DNA from: Microstegium vimineum
Lineage: Eukaryota; Streptophyta; Magnoliopsida; Poales; Poaceae
DNA length: 64,000 nucleotides
Reading direction: 5' to 3'
NCBI GenBank assembly: GCA_022036555.1
Contig: CM039120.1
Span: 14,461,291 to 14,525,290 of the forward strand
The stretch's first letter is position 1. Each line of letters opens with the position of its first letter. The translations under genes and the position numbers were made by a program. A model generated the notes under the pieces. It was not told where the DNA came from. It saw only the letters and a list, made by a program, of their open reading frames with translations, and did no database searches. Below are positions 22,634-34,274 of the stretch, piece after piece.

Positions 22634-23687
22634 TGTTGACACAAAAAGCGTCAGGATCTGCGAACACCTCAGGCTATTACCCGAATTTGATTTCCGAGGG
22701 TGTGCCAGTCGATTTGACTAGTTAATCGACAAGGACGATAACTAGAACAAGATCCAAACAAGACAACGGCGATACGCCCGGATGCCAAGACTCAGACTTG
22801 ATTAGGATAACTAGAGCAGAGCTGAATGAGACAACAGCGATGCGCCCGGATGTCAAAGCTCAGATTACTCCCACGCGGAACTTGCAAGGGTTTGATGGAG
22901 ATCAAGGAGATGCAGCCCGTCGAAGCTTGAAGAACTCGTAGATAAACTAAGACTAATGCGATAAAAGGGTAAATTGCATAAGAGTAAATAAGAGTAATTG
23001 ATTTGTTTTTTGATAGATTGATTCCTATTACGCAGCCCTTGGGCACATATTTATACTCCCGCATGGAGAGTTGTACAGAGACACGACTAGTACCTTCCCT
23101 AAACAAAAACTCCTAACTTTAAGGAAATAACTGACTCGCGCAGGAGCCGGACCCAAATAAAAATAATATTTTCCTAAACAGACATCTCTATTTTTAAGTA
23201 AATAAACGACCCATACAAGAGTCGGACTCAAACTTCTATAATAATACTAGTATTAAATCACCAGTTTCCTTATATCTTCTCTTCGATGAAACTTTCCATC
23301 GGCAGACTTTAATCCGCATCTTCCATCTATTGCCATCGGCAACCTCTTGCTGACGTCAACCGCCACGTCACCCTGCGCCCATTGGCACTCTATGCCCATC
23401 GACATCGGCAATACTTTTCAATCAGCGACTTTGCACTTCTGGTAACTTGTCTTCACCAACTAATTCTTATCGGCAAGAGTCGTCCAACTCCCATCGGCAA
23501 CATCCTTATCGGCAATACTCTTATCGGCAAGAAACGTCCAGCTTCCATTAGCAACAAACTTAACCTCTTCACAGCATCTACCCTCATCGGTAACATTGGC
23601 TGACGACCTCTCGATGCCGATGGAAAACAGTTACCGATCAATGCAAGTCTTAGCTCATTTGACACATGCCGAAAAACGGTGTCAACA
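22634..23687 (-). repeat. 3' LTR of element C
   Basis: 1054 bp. Preceded, on the minus strand, by the polypurine tract at 23688-23703 (GGGGGGCATG against the LTR start). It contains many ATCGGCA heptamers. Confidence 0.92.
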
Positions 23688-24025
23688 CATGCCCCCCAAT
23701 TTCGGAGTGTAGAATATTTTATGCGCCGAAATTTTTCTCTACTATAATTTTTCCCTCCAAGATAACTGCACGACTTCCTCGATTACCGCGCATAAAAACC
23801 GCAATTTATTAACAAAAATTCCGCGACTGCAGTATGAACAGTTGTAAGTCCAGTCATATCTCCTCGATTGCCGCGCATACCTCTCTACATTCCTGCTCAG
23901 TTCGAAGAGAATTCCAAAATACCCCTGACCAGGCTTATAAAAGTTACCACCATCCAATCTGTTTTTTACCCTAAGCCTGCTTTTACTTTCACCTGCCCCC
24001 GTCTTCAACCTCGGCGGCTACTCCA

Positions 24026-27000
24026 GTGGCGACTCCGAAGAACAGTCCCTTGAACTCAAGTGGCGGCATCCTCTTCCAGCAGAACACGAACAGCACCAAT
24101 GGCGATCCACTTCGACGTCCCCAAGGTAAATCTGCCCCCTTCTCACTTCTTCTTCTTCAAGTTCCTTCTCCGTATCAATTTTATAATCCTCTTTTCCCCT
24201 TTCTTTCTTTGATTTTTTCCGAAACCTAGGAACTGTATAACAAAGTAGTAATCCCAATCGAGTAATCCAATTTCAACTGCCTAGGTCCAATGGGCAATCC
24301 TGACCCCACTAACCTGATCAATGCGGAAGCCAAACGTATCCCCTTTAAATTTGAGTGCTTTGACTTAGGGTTATGGAAAGATGTCTTCCGCTCATGGCCT
24401 AGACCCACCAAGGGATGGAAGAACTAGTACCTTAGAATAATCAGAACATAGCAAGTTTACTGGTCAGAGCGCAACCTAGACCAGTGCATCAGGCTCTCTA
24501 TTGCCGATATGGAGAAGAATGAGAATATGATGATGGCGGCTTCTTATTTCTGGTCCGATACAATGAATGCCTTCTTATTCAGACACGGACCAGCCACCCC
24601 TACTCTTGCCGATGTGCATATGCTTACCGGCCTCGATGTCTCCTCTGCCGATACCCCCGCCTTGTTCAATAGGAAGGCTGAGTATAAAGTGAACACGCGC
24701 AATATCGGCGGATGGACCGGTTATATCCAAGAATATCAAAAAACTGGATCGGTAGGTCAGAGGGAGCACGCCATCTTTCTGAATATGTGGCTAGAAAAAT
24801 TTATCTTCTGTGGTAGAGCAGTTGGACCTACCACCATGCATCTCCCCGCAGCAAAACTTCTTGCCGATGGAACAAGACTCCCTCTCGGTCGATACCTTCT
24901 TGGATCGGTATACCATCTCCTGCACCAAGTATCCAAGAAGCTATTGCTAGGTGAGTCCATCGGCAACCTTGGAGGTCCTTGGTGGTTCGTGAATATGTGG
25001 TTGAACGCACACATGTACAAGGTCCTTCAATTTGATCTGTTCAACCAGCAATTCCCGAGGGATATATCGGAAGATTACGTATATGAGGATGATGAATCGG
25101 CAACTCGCCCCCCACTCAATTTTGGGGAAGCCATCATAGTGCTACCAGGAACCGATGCCAATGCAGATCAATTTGGCGGGTTCTTCCAAAAGTTTTACTG
25201 TGGAGTCCCTGTCGCAGAACGGCTTTGGTGGCCCTATGTTGAAGAGAATAACCAATTCCCTCTGTTGTTCAACCTTACCGATTGGAACGTGCCTCAGAAT
25301 GAAGTAATCATGAAGGCCAGCATTGTTTCCCGAGCTATTCCAGTTAACATCTTCGGAACTAGGAAGAATGCTCCTCCATCTTTTGAGTTCTATTACCCAT
25401 CGGTAGCAGCAAGACAACTGGCATTTGGCCAATTACCGATCAAGCTCTGTTACTCTAAGGTGATAAAACCAAGGCAAATCATCTCCAGCGCCATGGACTG
25501 GAACAAGGTTGTCAATCTCCCTCCCAATGTCGATACATCAGACATCGACCTATCCTCCTGGGCACCAACATCATTCATGACAGAGTTATACAAATCTTGG
25601 TGGCAAGAATGGAGAGGCCAACTGTTCGTCAAGTCATCACACTACTATCGGCACTTGATCGACACCGACCACGTCATTCCCAATGATGCAGTAAGTTTCT
25701 TTATCCCAATGTATTTTACTACTTACTTCTATCATCGGCATCTGACTTTCTTTTACTACAGGTCGACGATCCAATCCCCCGAATGAGCAAGAGTGGCAAG
25801 CCCTTCCGCATTCGAGTGATGAGCCCAGTGTCAATCATCGGCAGTAATGCTCCTACACTGGCTGCCTTCACTCCTCAGAGGGTCCCTAAGGTTACTCTGA
25901 AGCCAAGGTCAACGCCTGCAACGACCACAGCTACCCCATCGGCTGCTGCTGCCATCTTGGCATAAGCTTTCGCGGTAAGTTTTACTTTTACTTATACCGA
26001 TCACATACTGCTCATCGGCAATATTTATTTTATGTAACTTGCACCAAACACTTTCAGGCAGCGAAGTCATCGGCAGCTGCTTCAGACGCACAAGCTTTTC
26101 CAACTCCTACTGCCGATGCCCCCCAAGCTTCACAGCAAAAACGGGCTGGTTCACCCACTGCGGCCCCGAAGAAGAAACGCCTGAGGCGAGCTACTCCAGT
26201 CGCGTCACCAACTCCTGCTGATGTACCACTAGCAAAACAACCATCGGCATCTTCTCCTGAATAGCCAATGGAGGAAACTCAGACCCAGGAAGCAATGCCG
26301 CCATAGCAAGAACCAGCTGTGACAAGGGAGACCACATCGGCATCGGCACCAGCACCCATCCCCGACGAAACCCCGGACCGGAGAACAGCACCACCGCAAG
26401 AACCAACCACCGCAACAGAGGCAACACCAACAACAGCACCAATTGCTCCTCCTACAGAAGCATGTTCATCGGCAACCGCTACCGATCTCCAAGAGGAGGC
26501 CATGCCAGCCAACCCTCCAAGTCCCAGCCAAGAAATCCGCTTCAAAATGGTAAGCCGATTATCTAAAAACTTGCAGTATAAATTTACAATCGGCAAATTT
26601 TAACTTTCTCCTTTTCAGGCCCAAGACTCTCCTGGTAGCTTGTTTTCTTTCGGCGTCAACCTTCCTGAAGACGAAGACCAAGAAGGTTCCACTGCAGCAA
26701 ACAGCCTGTTTTCCTTCGCCGTCAACCTTCCCGATGAAGACGAAGACGAAGAAAGCTCTGCTCCAGCTTTATCGGCAGATGTCAAGCTCAAGCTTGAAAC
26801 GTTGTTATCTTTACTGCAACAAAACACCTCCTATCTTGTCCAAGACTCCACTGCAGCAAAGATAGCCTTCAAAGACATCCAAGGCCACCTATTTGCCGAT
26901 ACAGAAGAAATTCTCTTCCAAGCAGCATTCCTCGAGAGCCGACAACTCCAATACCAACGGGCCTCACGTCACATTGCCGATAGGAACGCTCAGTCAAAGC

Positions 27001-27365
27001 TTGAAGAGGAAATGCTCAAGTTCAAGCAAGTTGCTGATGAGAAGCACAAAGGCATCGGCCATTTAGAAGCTTCTGGCATTTCTCTTGAGCAAGAAATCGT
27101 CCACTTATCGGCAAGGAAGGAAGAGCTGCTGACTGAATTGAAAAAGGTTGATGAAGCCCTGAATATAGCTAGCCAAAAGGAAGCTTAACTACCCGATACC
27201 ATCAAGGCTTTGCGACAAGAAAGAGACGCGAATGCTCGACAAACTATCGTGCTGAAGAAGAAGATCAAACCAATCGAAGGATCTGCCGATGATGACGTCA
27301 GGGAGATGGAAGAAATAGAGCAAATTTGCCTGCGTGCGATATCAGCTATTCAATCCTTGTTGTAA
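24026..27365 (+). pseudogene. Antisense plant-mobile-domain (PMD) gene inside element C
   Basis: Runs opposite to gag-pol. Exons by splice signals: 24026-24125, 24285-25690, 25762-25974, 26058-26549, 26619-27365. Every intron has GT...AG ends and most donors are GTAAGT/GTAAAT-like. Exon 2 encodes the plant mobile domain (MAIN-like family): LFRHGPATPTLADVHMLTGL, RNIGGWTGYI, REHAIFLNMWLEKFIFC, GGPWWFVNMWLNAHM. Exon 5 encodes an acidic repeat (SLFSF-x-VNLP-x-DED twice) and then a coiled coil. The first codon reads GTG, probably a mutated ATG. Stops at 24425, 24449, 25963, two in exon 4 and one at 27186 show decay. Such antisense genes are known in Tat elements; their function is unknown. Confidence 0.75.
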
Positions 27366-27499
27366 TTCATCATATCGGCAAATGTAATAGTAATACTTGA
27401 TTTTGCTTTGTAATATAATGTCAGTACGCTTTTACCGATGTCTTGCAACTTTCTCTTTCATCGGCATTCAAACTGATACCTTATGCATCTACCCAAATA

Positions 27500-28800
27500 C
27501 TAGGGTAATATTTTTTTCAAGTATTTACCGTTGATTGCTCTGGAGAATGCAACTCCTTCGAGAGTTTCTAAAATGTAAGCATTGCCAGGAGCAGACTGTT
27601 TTATCCGATAAGGACCTTCCCAATTAGGAGACCATTTTCCAAACTTAGAACTCTTAGTCCCAATCGGTAAAATCAATTTCCATACCAGATCACCATCGGC
27701 AAATTCCTTCACCTTCACCTTCTTATCATACCATCTGGCAACCCTTTTCTTGTTTTCTTCAATGCTGATCAGAGCCCTCAACCGATGACCTGCTAAGTCT
27801 TCTAATTCATCCTTCATAAGAGTATCATACTCATCGGTTGTCAATTGATCCTGAGAAAACAATCGCCTAGAACCAGTTTTAATTTCCTAAGGCAGAACAA
27901 CATCATGCCCATAGACCAACTGATACGGTGAAACTTTGGTTGCACCATGACAAGCCATCCGATACGACCATAGAGCTTCATTTAACACTATATGCCACCT
28001 TCTAGGGTTTTCTTCAATCTTGCGTTTGATAAGTTTAATAACTCCTTTATTAGTCGCCTCAGCCTGACCGTTAGCTTGAGCATAATAAGGAGAAGAATTC
28101 AATACCTTGAACCCCATAACAGCAGCAAACTCGTCAAACTCTCCCGATGTGAACATGGTTCCTTGATCGGTAGTAATAGTTTGAGGAATACCGAATCGGT
28201 AAACAATATGTTCTTTTACAAAATCTACCATGTTTGACGATGTTACCTTCTTCAAAGGAATTGCGTCAACCCATTTCGTGAAGTAATCGGTGGCAACGAG
28301 TATAAACTTATGCCCCTTATTTGATGGCGGATAAATTTGGCCGATGAGATCAATAACCCATCCTCTAAACGGCCAAGGCTTGATTATAGGATTCATTGCC
28401 GATGTAGGTGCCCTCTGTACATTACCAAATTTTTGACATTCCTGGCACCCTTTAAAATAGTTGAAGCAATCCTCAAGGATTGTCGGCCAATAATATCCAT
28501 TTCGCCTAATCATCCACTTCATCTTGAATGCCGATTGATGCGCTCCACACACACCTTCATGGATTTCGCCCATCAATTCTTTTGACTCTTCCCGACCAAG
28601 ACATCTGAGCAAAACTCCATCAATTGTCCGATAATACAATTCATCGTCAAGGAGCACATACTTGATTGCTTGAAACCTTAGACTTCTTTCAACCTTCTTA
28701 GACGGATCTCTTAAGTAATCGGCAATCTCCTTTTTCCAGTCATCGGCAACCATCACCGATGTCATAACCTCTTGAATCGGCTGATATCCTGAAGCATTCT
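27500..28800 (-). pseudogene. pol: Element C integrase
   Basis: From about 28800 down: an HHCC zinc domain (EIHEGVCGAH ... CQECQKFG), the core with D (WVIDLIGQI), D (TTDQGTMFTSGEF) and E (YAQANGQAEATNKG), then a C-terminal GPY-type module (WEGPYRIKQS) near 27620. All three acidic catalytic residues are present. A stop at 27887-27889 separates the core from the last 120 codons, which end at 27500. This is the gypsy position, after RT/RNase H. The product would insert element cDNA into chromosomes if intact. Confidence 0.88.
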
Positions 28801-29268
28801 GTGCTAACCGATTGGCCTCTTCGTTATGCAACCTAGGAATATGCTCAAGGCGGTACTCTTTGAATTCTTTTAATAACTGCAAACATTTTTCATGGTGTGC
28901 AATCAACACTTCACTTCGGCATTCATATACCCCAATCAGCTGATTGATCACCAACATAGAGTCGCCAAAGATTTCAACAGCATCGGCACGCGCTTCCCTC
29001 TGTCCTTGGGGTGAAATTAAGAGAACACCGATACCTGCCCCTTATTTGCATGTAGATCCATCAAAGAACAAAGTCCAAGGAGCAATCTCTACAGAATTCA
29101 CCACATTGCAATGCTGAGTAACAAAATCGGCCATCACTTGACCTTTAACTGCCTTAGCCAATTCATATCTTAAATCAAATTCTGAAAATGCCAGAATCCA
29201 TTTGCCGATTCTCCCACTCAATATCAGCATCAATAGCATATACTTAACCACGTCATCTGGTTTCAGCA
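28801..29268 (-). pseudogene. pol: Element C second (archaeal-type) RNase H
   Basis: After the RT-linked RNase H a second RNase H fold is visible on the minus strand: PWTLFFDGST, GAGIGVLLISPQG, GDSMLVINQL and RLHNEEANRLAQNASG. These match the additional archaeal-like RNase H (aRNH) acquired by Tat retrotransposons. A stop at 29042-29044 follows DGSTCK. The catalytic DGST and GDS acids and the HN-EAN motif remain. Confidence 0.8.
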
Positions 29269-30533
29269 TCTACCAACCTCCTGCTCAAATAATATATCAC
29301 ACGTTCTTTCCCTTCAAATTCTTGAATCAAGGCTGATCCGATAACACTGTCATCGGCAGACAAATATAACCTGAAAGGCTTTCCGTGTTGAGGTGGAACC
29401 AAGACTGGAGGGTTTACCAAATACCTCTTGATCTCCTCCAAAGCTAACTGTTGCTCCTCTTTCCATGTAAACTCTTGATCAGCTCTCAGCTTTAACAATG
29501 GACTAAAAGATTTAATCTTACCAGATAAATTGGATATAAATCTTCTAATGAAATTAATTTTGCCGATCAAGGATTGCAGCTCAGTCTTGTTTGTAGGAGC
29601 AACCACTTTATTAATTGCATCAATAGATTTTCTGCTGATCTCGATGCCTCTCTGACGCACCATAAAACCTAGAAATTAGCCTGCGGATACACCAAATGCA
29701 CACTTGTTAGGATTCATCTTCAACCCATGTTCTCTTGTGCATTCCAGGATTTTTCGCAAATCGACAAGATGTCATTCCACACTTCCGGATTTAACCACCA
29801 CATCATCAATATAGATTTCGACTATCGTGTCGATGTACTTATGAAAGATAAAATTCATTGCCCTTTGATAAGTAGCACCGGCATTCTTCAAGCCAAAAGT
29901 CATGACAACCCACTCAAATAAACCAACATGACCTGGACATCTAAAAGCAGTCTTGGATATGTCTTCTTCAGCCATGAATATCTAATTATATCCAGCATTG
30001 CCATCCATGAAGCTAATGATTTGATGTCCAGCAGCAGCATCAATCAGCAAATCGGCAACGGGCATCGGATAACCATCCATCGGTGTAGCCTTGTTGAGAT
30101 TCCTGAAATCAATACAAACACGAAGTTTTCCATTCTTCTTATACACAGGAACCACATTAGAAATCCAATCGGCATATCGACATTGCCGAATAAATCCAGC
30201 TTCAAACAACTTTGTAATTTCAGCCTTAATGTCGGGCAACACCATAGGATTACATCGGCGCGCGGGTTGCCGATGCGGTTGGAAACCAGATTTAATGGGC
30301 AACCGATGTTCAACTATTGATCGGTCTAAACCAGGCATCTCTGTATAATCCCAAGCAAAACAATCTTTATATTCCTTTAACAAATCGGTCAACTGTTGTT
30401 TACATTGGGAATCTAATTTAGCACTAACAAAAGTAGGTCTATGCTTATTACCATCGCCGACATCCACTTCTAATAAATCATCAGCCGATGTGAACCCCTG
30501 TCCCAGTTTTCCATCATCGGCGAATCGATCCAT
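29253..30533 (-). pseudogene. pol: Element C reverse transcriptase and first RNase H
   Basis: Entry motifs include FAWDYTEMPGL, HRLPI, LFEAGFIR, VVPVYKKNGKLRVCIDFRNLN, TFGLKNAGATYQR and the catalytic YIDD (29802-29813). The RT-RNase H connection (FLGFMV, LQSLIGKINFIRRFISN) and the first RNase H start (FRLYLSADDSVIGSAL, VIYYLSRRL) follow. In-frame stops at 29982-29984 (CAG to TAG), near 29770 and near 29678, and one near 29253 inactivate the frame. RT before INT marks Ty3-gypsy. Confidence 0.9.
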
Positions 30534-31189
30534 TAAAACTCTTCTTCAGGACCGACTGCTTGGATCGGTGTAATACGGTAATCGGCAACTTTGAGGAACT
30601 CCGTGTCCCAGGTTTCACCTGATATACATCTGGTTTGCTCATAAGTTTCCGATTCTGCCGATGCAACAATCGATAGGGCCTCACTTCGGACGACCTCAAC
30701 CTTGTCTCCAACCCACTGCATAAGGCTTTGATGCATGGTGGAAGGAATACAGCAATTGGCGTGGATCCAATCCCTTCCTAGGAGCAAGTTGTAGGTGCCT
30801 TTGCCACTGATCACAAAAAATGTTGTCGGCAAAGTTTTACTGCCGATGGTTAACTCAACACATACGGCTCCCATAGCTAGCGACACATTGCCTTCAAAGT
30901 CTTTGAGCTTCATGTCCGTTTTGACTAAGTCTTGGTCGCCTTTCCCAAGCTTTCTGAACATGACATATGGCATTATGTTCATCGACGCCCCGCCATCTAC
31001 CAGCATCTTTGTTACAGGCTGTCCATCCACCTTGCCTTTAACAAACAGGGCCCTTAAGTGCTGCCTTTCATTGTCGGGAGGTTTCTCAAAGACAGCTGCC
31101 ATCGGATCCAAGACCAACTGTGCCATTTCAGCAGTTTCTTCATCATCAGAGACAGGTACCATGAACTCCAACGGCAATATGACGACCAT
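30533..31189 (-). CDS. pol: Element C aspartic protease region (218 aa)
   Basis: A retropepsin domain releasing gag and pol proteins. The active-site loop is VDGGASMNIMPY, Asp-Gly-Gly rather than Asp-Ser/Thr-Gly, as is usual for Tat-lineage proteases. The second hydrophobic motif NLLLGRDWIHA is present. The ORF is open over 218 codons and stops at 30533. It then continues into RT in the same or an adjacent frame, indicating an ancestral polyprotein. Confidence 0.82.
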   Translation of the reverse strand: MVVILPLEFMVPVSDDEETAEMAQLVLDPMAAVFEKPPDNERQHLRALFVKGKVDGQPVTKMLVDGGASMNIMPYVMFRKLGKGDQDLVKTDMKLKDFEGNVSLAMGAVCVELTIGSKTLPTTFFVISGKGTYNLLLGRDWIHANCCIPSTMHQSLMQWVGDKVEVVRSEALSIVASAESETYEQTRCISGETWDTEFLKVADYRITPIQAVGPEEEF

Positions 31190-31234
31190 ATTAATTTCTG
31201 CCGATGGATCCCTATCCTTGCGCTTTGGCCTCCA

Positions 31235-32015
31235 CTACTTTTCCCTTGAAGGAGTTTCACTGTCACATAAGTCGCCTTGGCGTTCGCGCTGGATTCTCCT
31301 TTTCTGAGTCTTTGTTAGACCCTTAGGGCACCACTGAGGAAGTTTAGTTTTCCAAACAGGCTGGTGTTGCCTTCCACTACTTGCATCGGCACTTCTCCCG
31401 ATGTTTGGATCTCTGGAGAATATTTCTTCATCAGGCACTCTTGCATTGACCCTCTCCTCAAGCTCCTCTTGATCAACACGCCTGCCAAGCCTGCTATGCG
31501 CGCTGAGCTTGCCCCCCAGTCGGTCATGTGCCGATTTCTTCTCTCTGAGCAGCCTGGCATACCTGGATGCTCGATCATCAAAACAAGGTTTCTTACCTGA
31601 CCGATGGCAGTGTAATATCCATTGCATTCGGGCAATTATCGGCAGTAGGTAGCTTGATGCCTTCTTCCCAACAGTGAACGAAGAAGGGACACTTCCAGTG
31701 ATCCTTATGCCAAAGCCACTCTTGATGCTCTTCTTCTTCCTGCCGATATCGCTCCTTTTGCGATTGCCAATACTCTTGTCTTGGCTGCTTGTGCGTGATT
31801 ATAACACCAGGAGCCCTCTTGGCACTGCTATTTTCATCGGCAACTCTCTTGCCCTTTCTTCCATCGGCAAACCTCCTCTCGTCGCGCTCAGCTACTTGAT
31901 GGCTAGGATCTACCGACGCATTCTTCCTGGCAGCTTCTGATGTCAGCACTTTAGTTTTTCCACTAGTTTCCACCATATTATTTGGAAACGGGTGCTGATC
32001 AATCTTCATCGGTTT
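31235..32015 (-). pseudogene. Element C gag-pol linker with Zn-binding CPFF/CPEC motif
   Basis: Begins directly after the gag TAG (32016-32018) in the same frame with KPMKIDQHPFPNN. It passes a charged stretch, then WKCPFF-x-HCWEEG...CPEC (about 31625-31690), probably the nucleocapsid zinc site, then QWCPKGLTKTQKRRIQRER. A frameshift near 31600-31630 splits the frame. The same layout occurs in B. Confidence 0.72.
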
Positions 32016-34232
32016 CTAGACTTTAGAATTTTCAAATTTGATTCGTCCAGATTCAATTTCTGACTGTAATTGCTGTCTGAATACTTTGCAGTCATTGGTA
32101 CTGTGTGAAGTTGCATTGTGCCACTTGCAGTACCTGATCTTCCTGAGCTCTTCGGCCGACGGAATTACTTGGTTAGGCGCCAACTTGATTCGCCCTTCTT
32201 GAAGTAACAAGTCAAACATCCTATCGGCCTTGGTGATGTCAAAGGTGAACCTTTCAGCCTCTTTCTGGCCAAATGGACAAGACACAGATTTCTTATCCTT
32301 CACCCATTCGGCAGCACCGATGCTTAGCTCTTCATCTGACCCAGAATCCTCTTCTTGCCCAATGAAGGTCACCTTCTTATTCCAAGTCTTCCTAGGTTCA
32401 AAGGTCTTGACATCTTGATCTGCAATCCTTTGCACCAGATGACTTAGGCTTTCAAATTCTTGAGACGCATACTTATCTTTGATGTGCGGCAGTAGTCCCT
32501 GGAAAGCCAAATCTGCCAGTTGCCGATCATCAAGTACCAGGCTGTAACACTTGTTCTTTATGTCTCGCAGCATTTGAACAAAGTTTTCCACCGATTCATC
32601 ATTGCGTTGCCTTAGCTTAACCAAATCGGTAATCTTCTTCTCATGTATGCCAGCGAAGAAGTATTTGTGAAATTGTTTTTCCAGATTGGCCCAAGTAGTC
32701 ACAGAGTTTGGAGGTAATGATATAAACCATGTGAATGCTGATCCAGACAATGATGATGAGAACAATCTCACCCTCAGTTCCTCTCTGCTGGCAGCTTCTC
32801 CACACTGGATAATGAAGCGATTGATATGTTCCATCGTTGACGTGTCGTCTTGGCCAGAGAACTTGGTAAAATTCGGCACCTTGTACCGATTTGGGAGAGG
32901 AATCAAATCATATGCTGGAGGATACAGGGTCCGATAAGAATATGTATTGACCTTGGGTTTAATATCGAATTGTTCCTTCATTACTTCGGCGATCTTATCG
33001 GTCCAATATGCATCCTGCTCTTGCCGACTCATTGGCTGGTTGTTGATTGGTGGAGCCGGCTGATGCGCCCCTTCAGGTATCGGTAGAAGATGGTTCGGAG
33101 TAGTTGGCATGGGCGCAGCACCAGTCATCTGGACGTTATGCATCGGCTGACTTACCGATGGGTAATTTTGCACACTTAGTAGATTAGGCTGAGTCATCAT
33201 ATTCATCGGTTGCTGTACCGATGGTCCACTCTGAGTGTTTGCTGGAATTCTATACTGATACATTAATACACCAGGCTGTTGAACCGGCGGCTGACTAGTC
33301 CATCCAGGATTATAAATCATCGGCATGTGACTTACCGATGGCTGATAGCTGACTGGCACCTGCTGCTCCTGCACCTTGGAGTAATCAACAAATTGGTTAC
33401 CTTGATGTGCTATTACCCTGGCCTGAGGATTTACTAGCATAGGTTGGCTTCCAGTTGCTATAGTGTGTTGCATCGGCACAGAGTTTGCCGATGGTGGCAT
33501 CAGAGGTATTTTAGGAATCACTTGGAAATCTTCTGATGGCACTTGTACAGTTGGAGAGGACGTAGAGTAATGCATCATAGGGATCACCGGCTGTGATTGC
33601 ATTGCCGATGCCATGGAGCCCTTCCAAGCTGAACTATCTCCCTGCACTAGATTAGAACCAGCAGATGGATTTGAAGACATACCGTAACCCCACCAGTTGG
33701 CAGGATCTGGATGATTCTGGATAGTAGGTCCCGACATTGTCGACGCCACTGGATCTGCACTAAGCTTGGTGACGCTTTCAGGACTTGGTCTTGGCGGTGT
33801 AGCCACATCGGCAGACGGATCCACGGGAGTGGAAGACGCCATTGGGGCTGCCGATGGGTTTATAAATGCCGATCCAGGTTGGTGATACGCTGGACCAACA
33901 TATTGAGGTGCATGTCCTTCTTTGAACGATTGCATAACAGCATTGTACACAGTATTGGACAGCACATTGGAGTGGCTAATTAATGCTTGATTTAAAGCAG
34001 AATTAACCATCTCTTGCAACTTACCAGGATTGGCATCATATGTGACCTGCCGTGGCAACGGCGGATCTTGCTTCTGGATGGCCTCGCCTCTCCTGCTTAG
34101 GCTGAAGGACTTCAGATACAATTGCTTGTACTCCTCCATAGCCCGCTCCATAGCCAGCCTTTGATCATCTTTCAGATCAGCCTCGGAGACTTCAATGACG
34201 TTCCTCTGGTTGATGTCGGAGTTATCACCCAT
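32016..34232 (-). CDS. gag: Element C gag (about 738 aa)
   Basis: The best start is the ATG at 34232-34230 (MGDNSDINQRN), just after the PBS; longer readings run into the LTR. The N-terminal half is Gln/Pro/Ser/Met-rich and probably disordered. The Retrotrans_gag core lies at about 32430-32850 (GSAFTWFISLPPNSVTTW, QFHKYFFAGIHEKK, NDESVENFVQMLRDIKNKC). Near the C-terminus is CKWHNATSHSTNDCKVFR. The ORF is intact over its length, unlike B's copy. It ends in a TAG shared with B at the identical alignment position. Confidence 0.88.
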   Translation of the reverse strand: MGDNSDINQRNVIEVSEADLKDDQRLAMERAMEEYKQLYLKSFSLSRRGEAIQKQDPPLPRQVTYDANPGKLQEMVNSALNQALISHSNVLSNTVYNAVMQSFKEGHAPQYVGPAYHQPGSAFINPSAAPMASSTPVDPSADVATPPRPSPESVTKLSADPVASTMSGPTIQNHPDPANWWGYGMSSNPSAGSNLVQGDSSAWKGSMASAMQSQPVIPMMHYSTSSPTVQVPSEDFQVIPKIPLMPPSANSVPMQHTIATGSQPMLVNPQARVIAHQGNQFVDYSKVQEQQVPVSYQPSVSHMPMIYNPGWTSQPPVQQPGVLMYQYRIPANTQSGPSVQQPMNMMTQPNLLSVQNYPSVSQPMHNVQMTGAAPMPTTPNHLLPIPEGAHQPAPPINNQPMSRQEQDAYWTDKIAEVMKEQFDIKPKVNTYSYRTLYPPAYDLIPLPNRYKVPNFTKFSGQDDTSTMEHINRFIIQCGEAASREELRVRLFSSSLSGSAFTWFISLPPNSVTTWANLEKQFHKYFFAGIHEKKITDLVKLRQRNDESVENFVQMLRDIKNKCYSLVLDDRQLADLAFQGLLPHIKDKYASQEFESLSHLVQRIADQDVKTFEPRKTWNKKVTFIGQEEDSGSDEELSIGAAEWVKDKKSVSCPFGQKEAERFTFDITKADRMFDLLLQEGRIKLAPNQVIPSAEELRKIRYCKWHNATSHSTNDCKVFRQQLQSEIESGRIKFENSKV

Positions 34233-34249
34233 GATAGATGTATAAATTG

Positions 34250-34267
34250 GTCCCACCGGGTGTGCCA
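34250..34267 (-). other. Primer-binding site of element C
   Basis: Minus-strand TGGCACACCCGGTGGGAC, 7 bases from the LTR end. It resembles the TGGCACGCCCGGTGGGAC primer site of Tat/Grande-type gypsy elements; B has a one-to-two-base variant. Which tRNA it matches was not established here. Confidence 0.75.
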
Positions 34268-34274
34268 AAAGAGG

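Noticed and set aside
24026..27365. A host PMD gene independent of the retrotransposon
   Set aside because: It lies wholly within C's LTRs, and B keeps traces of the same region in the same place; it belongs to the element.
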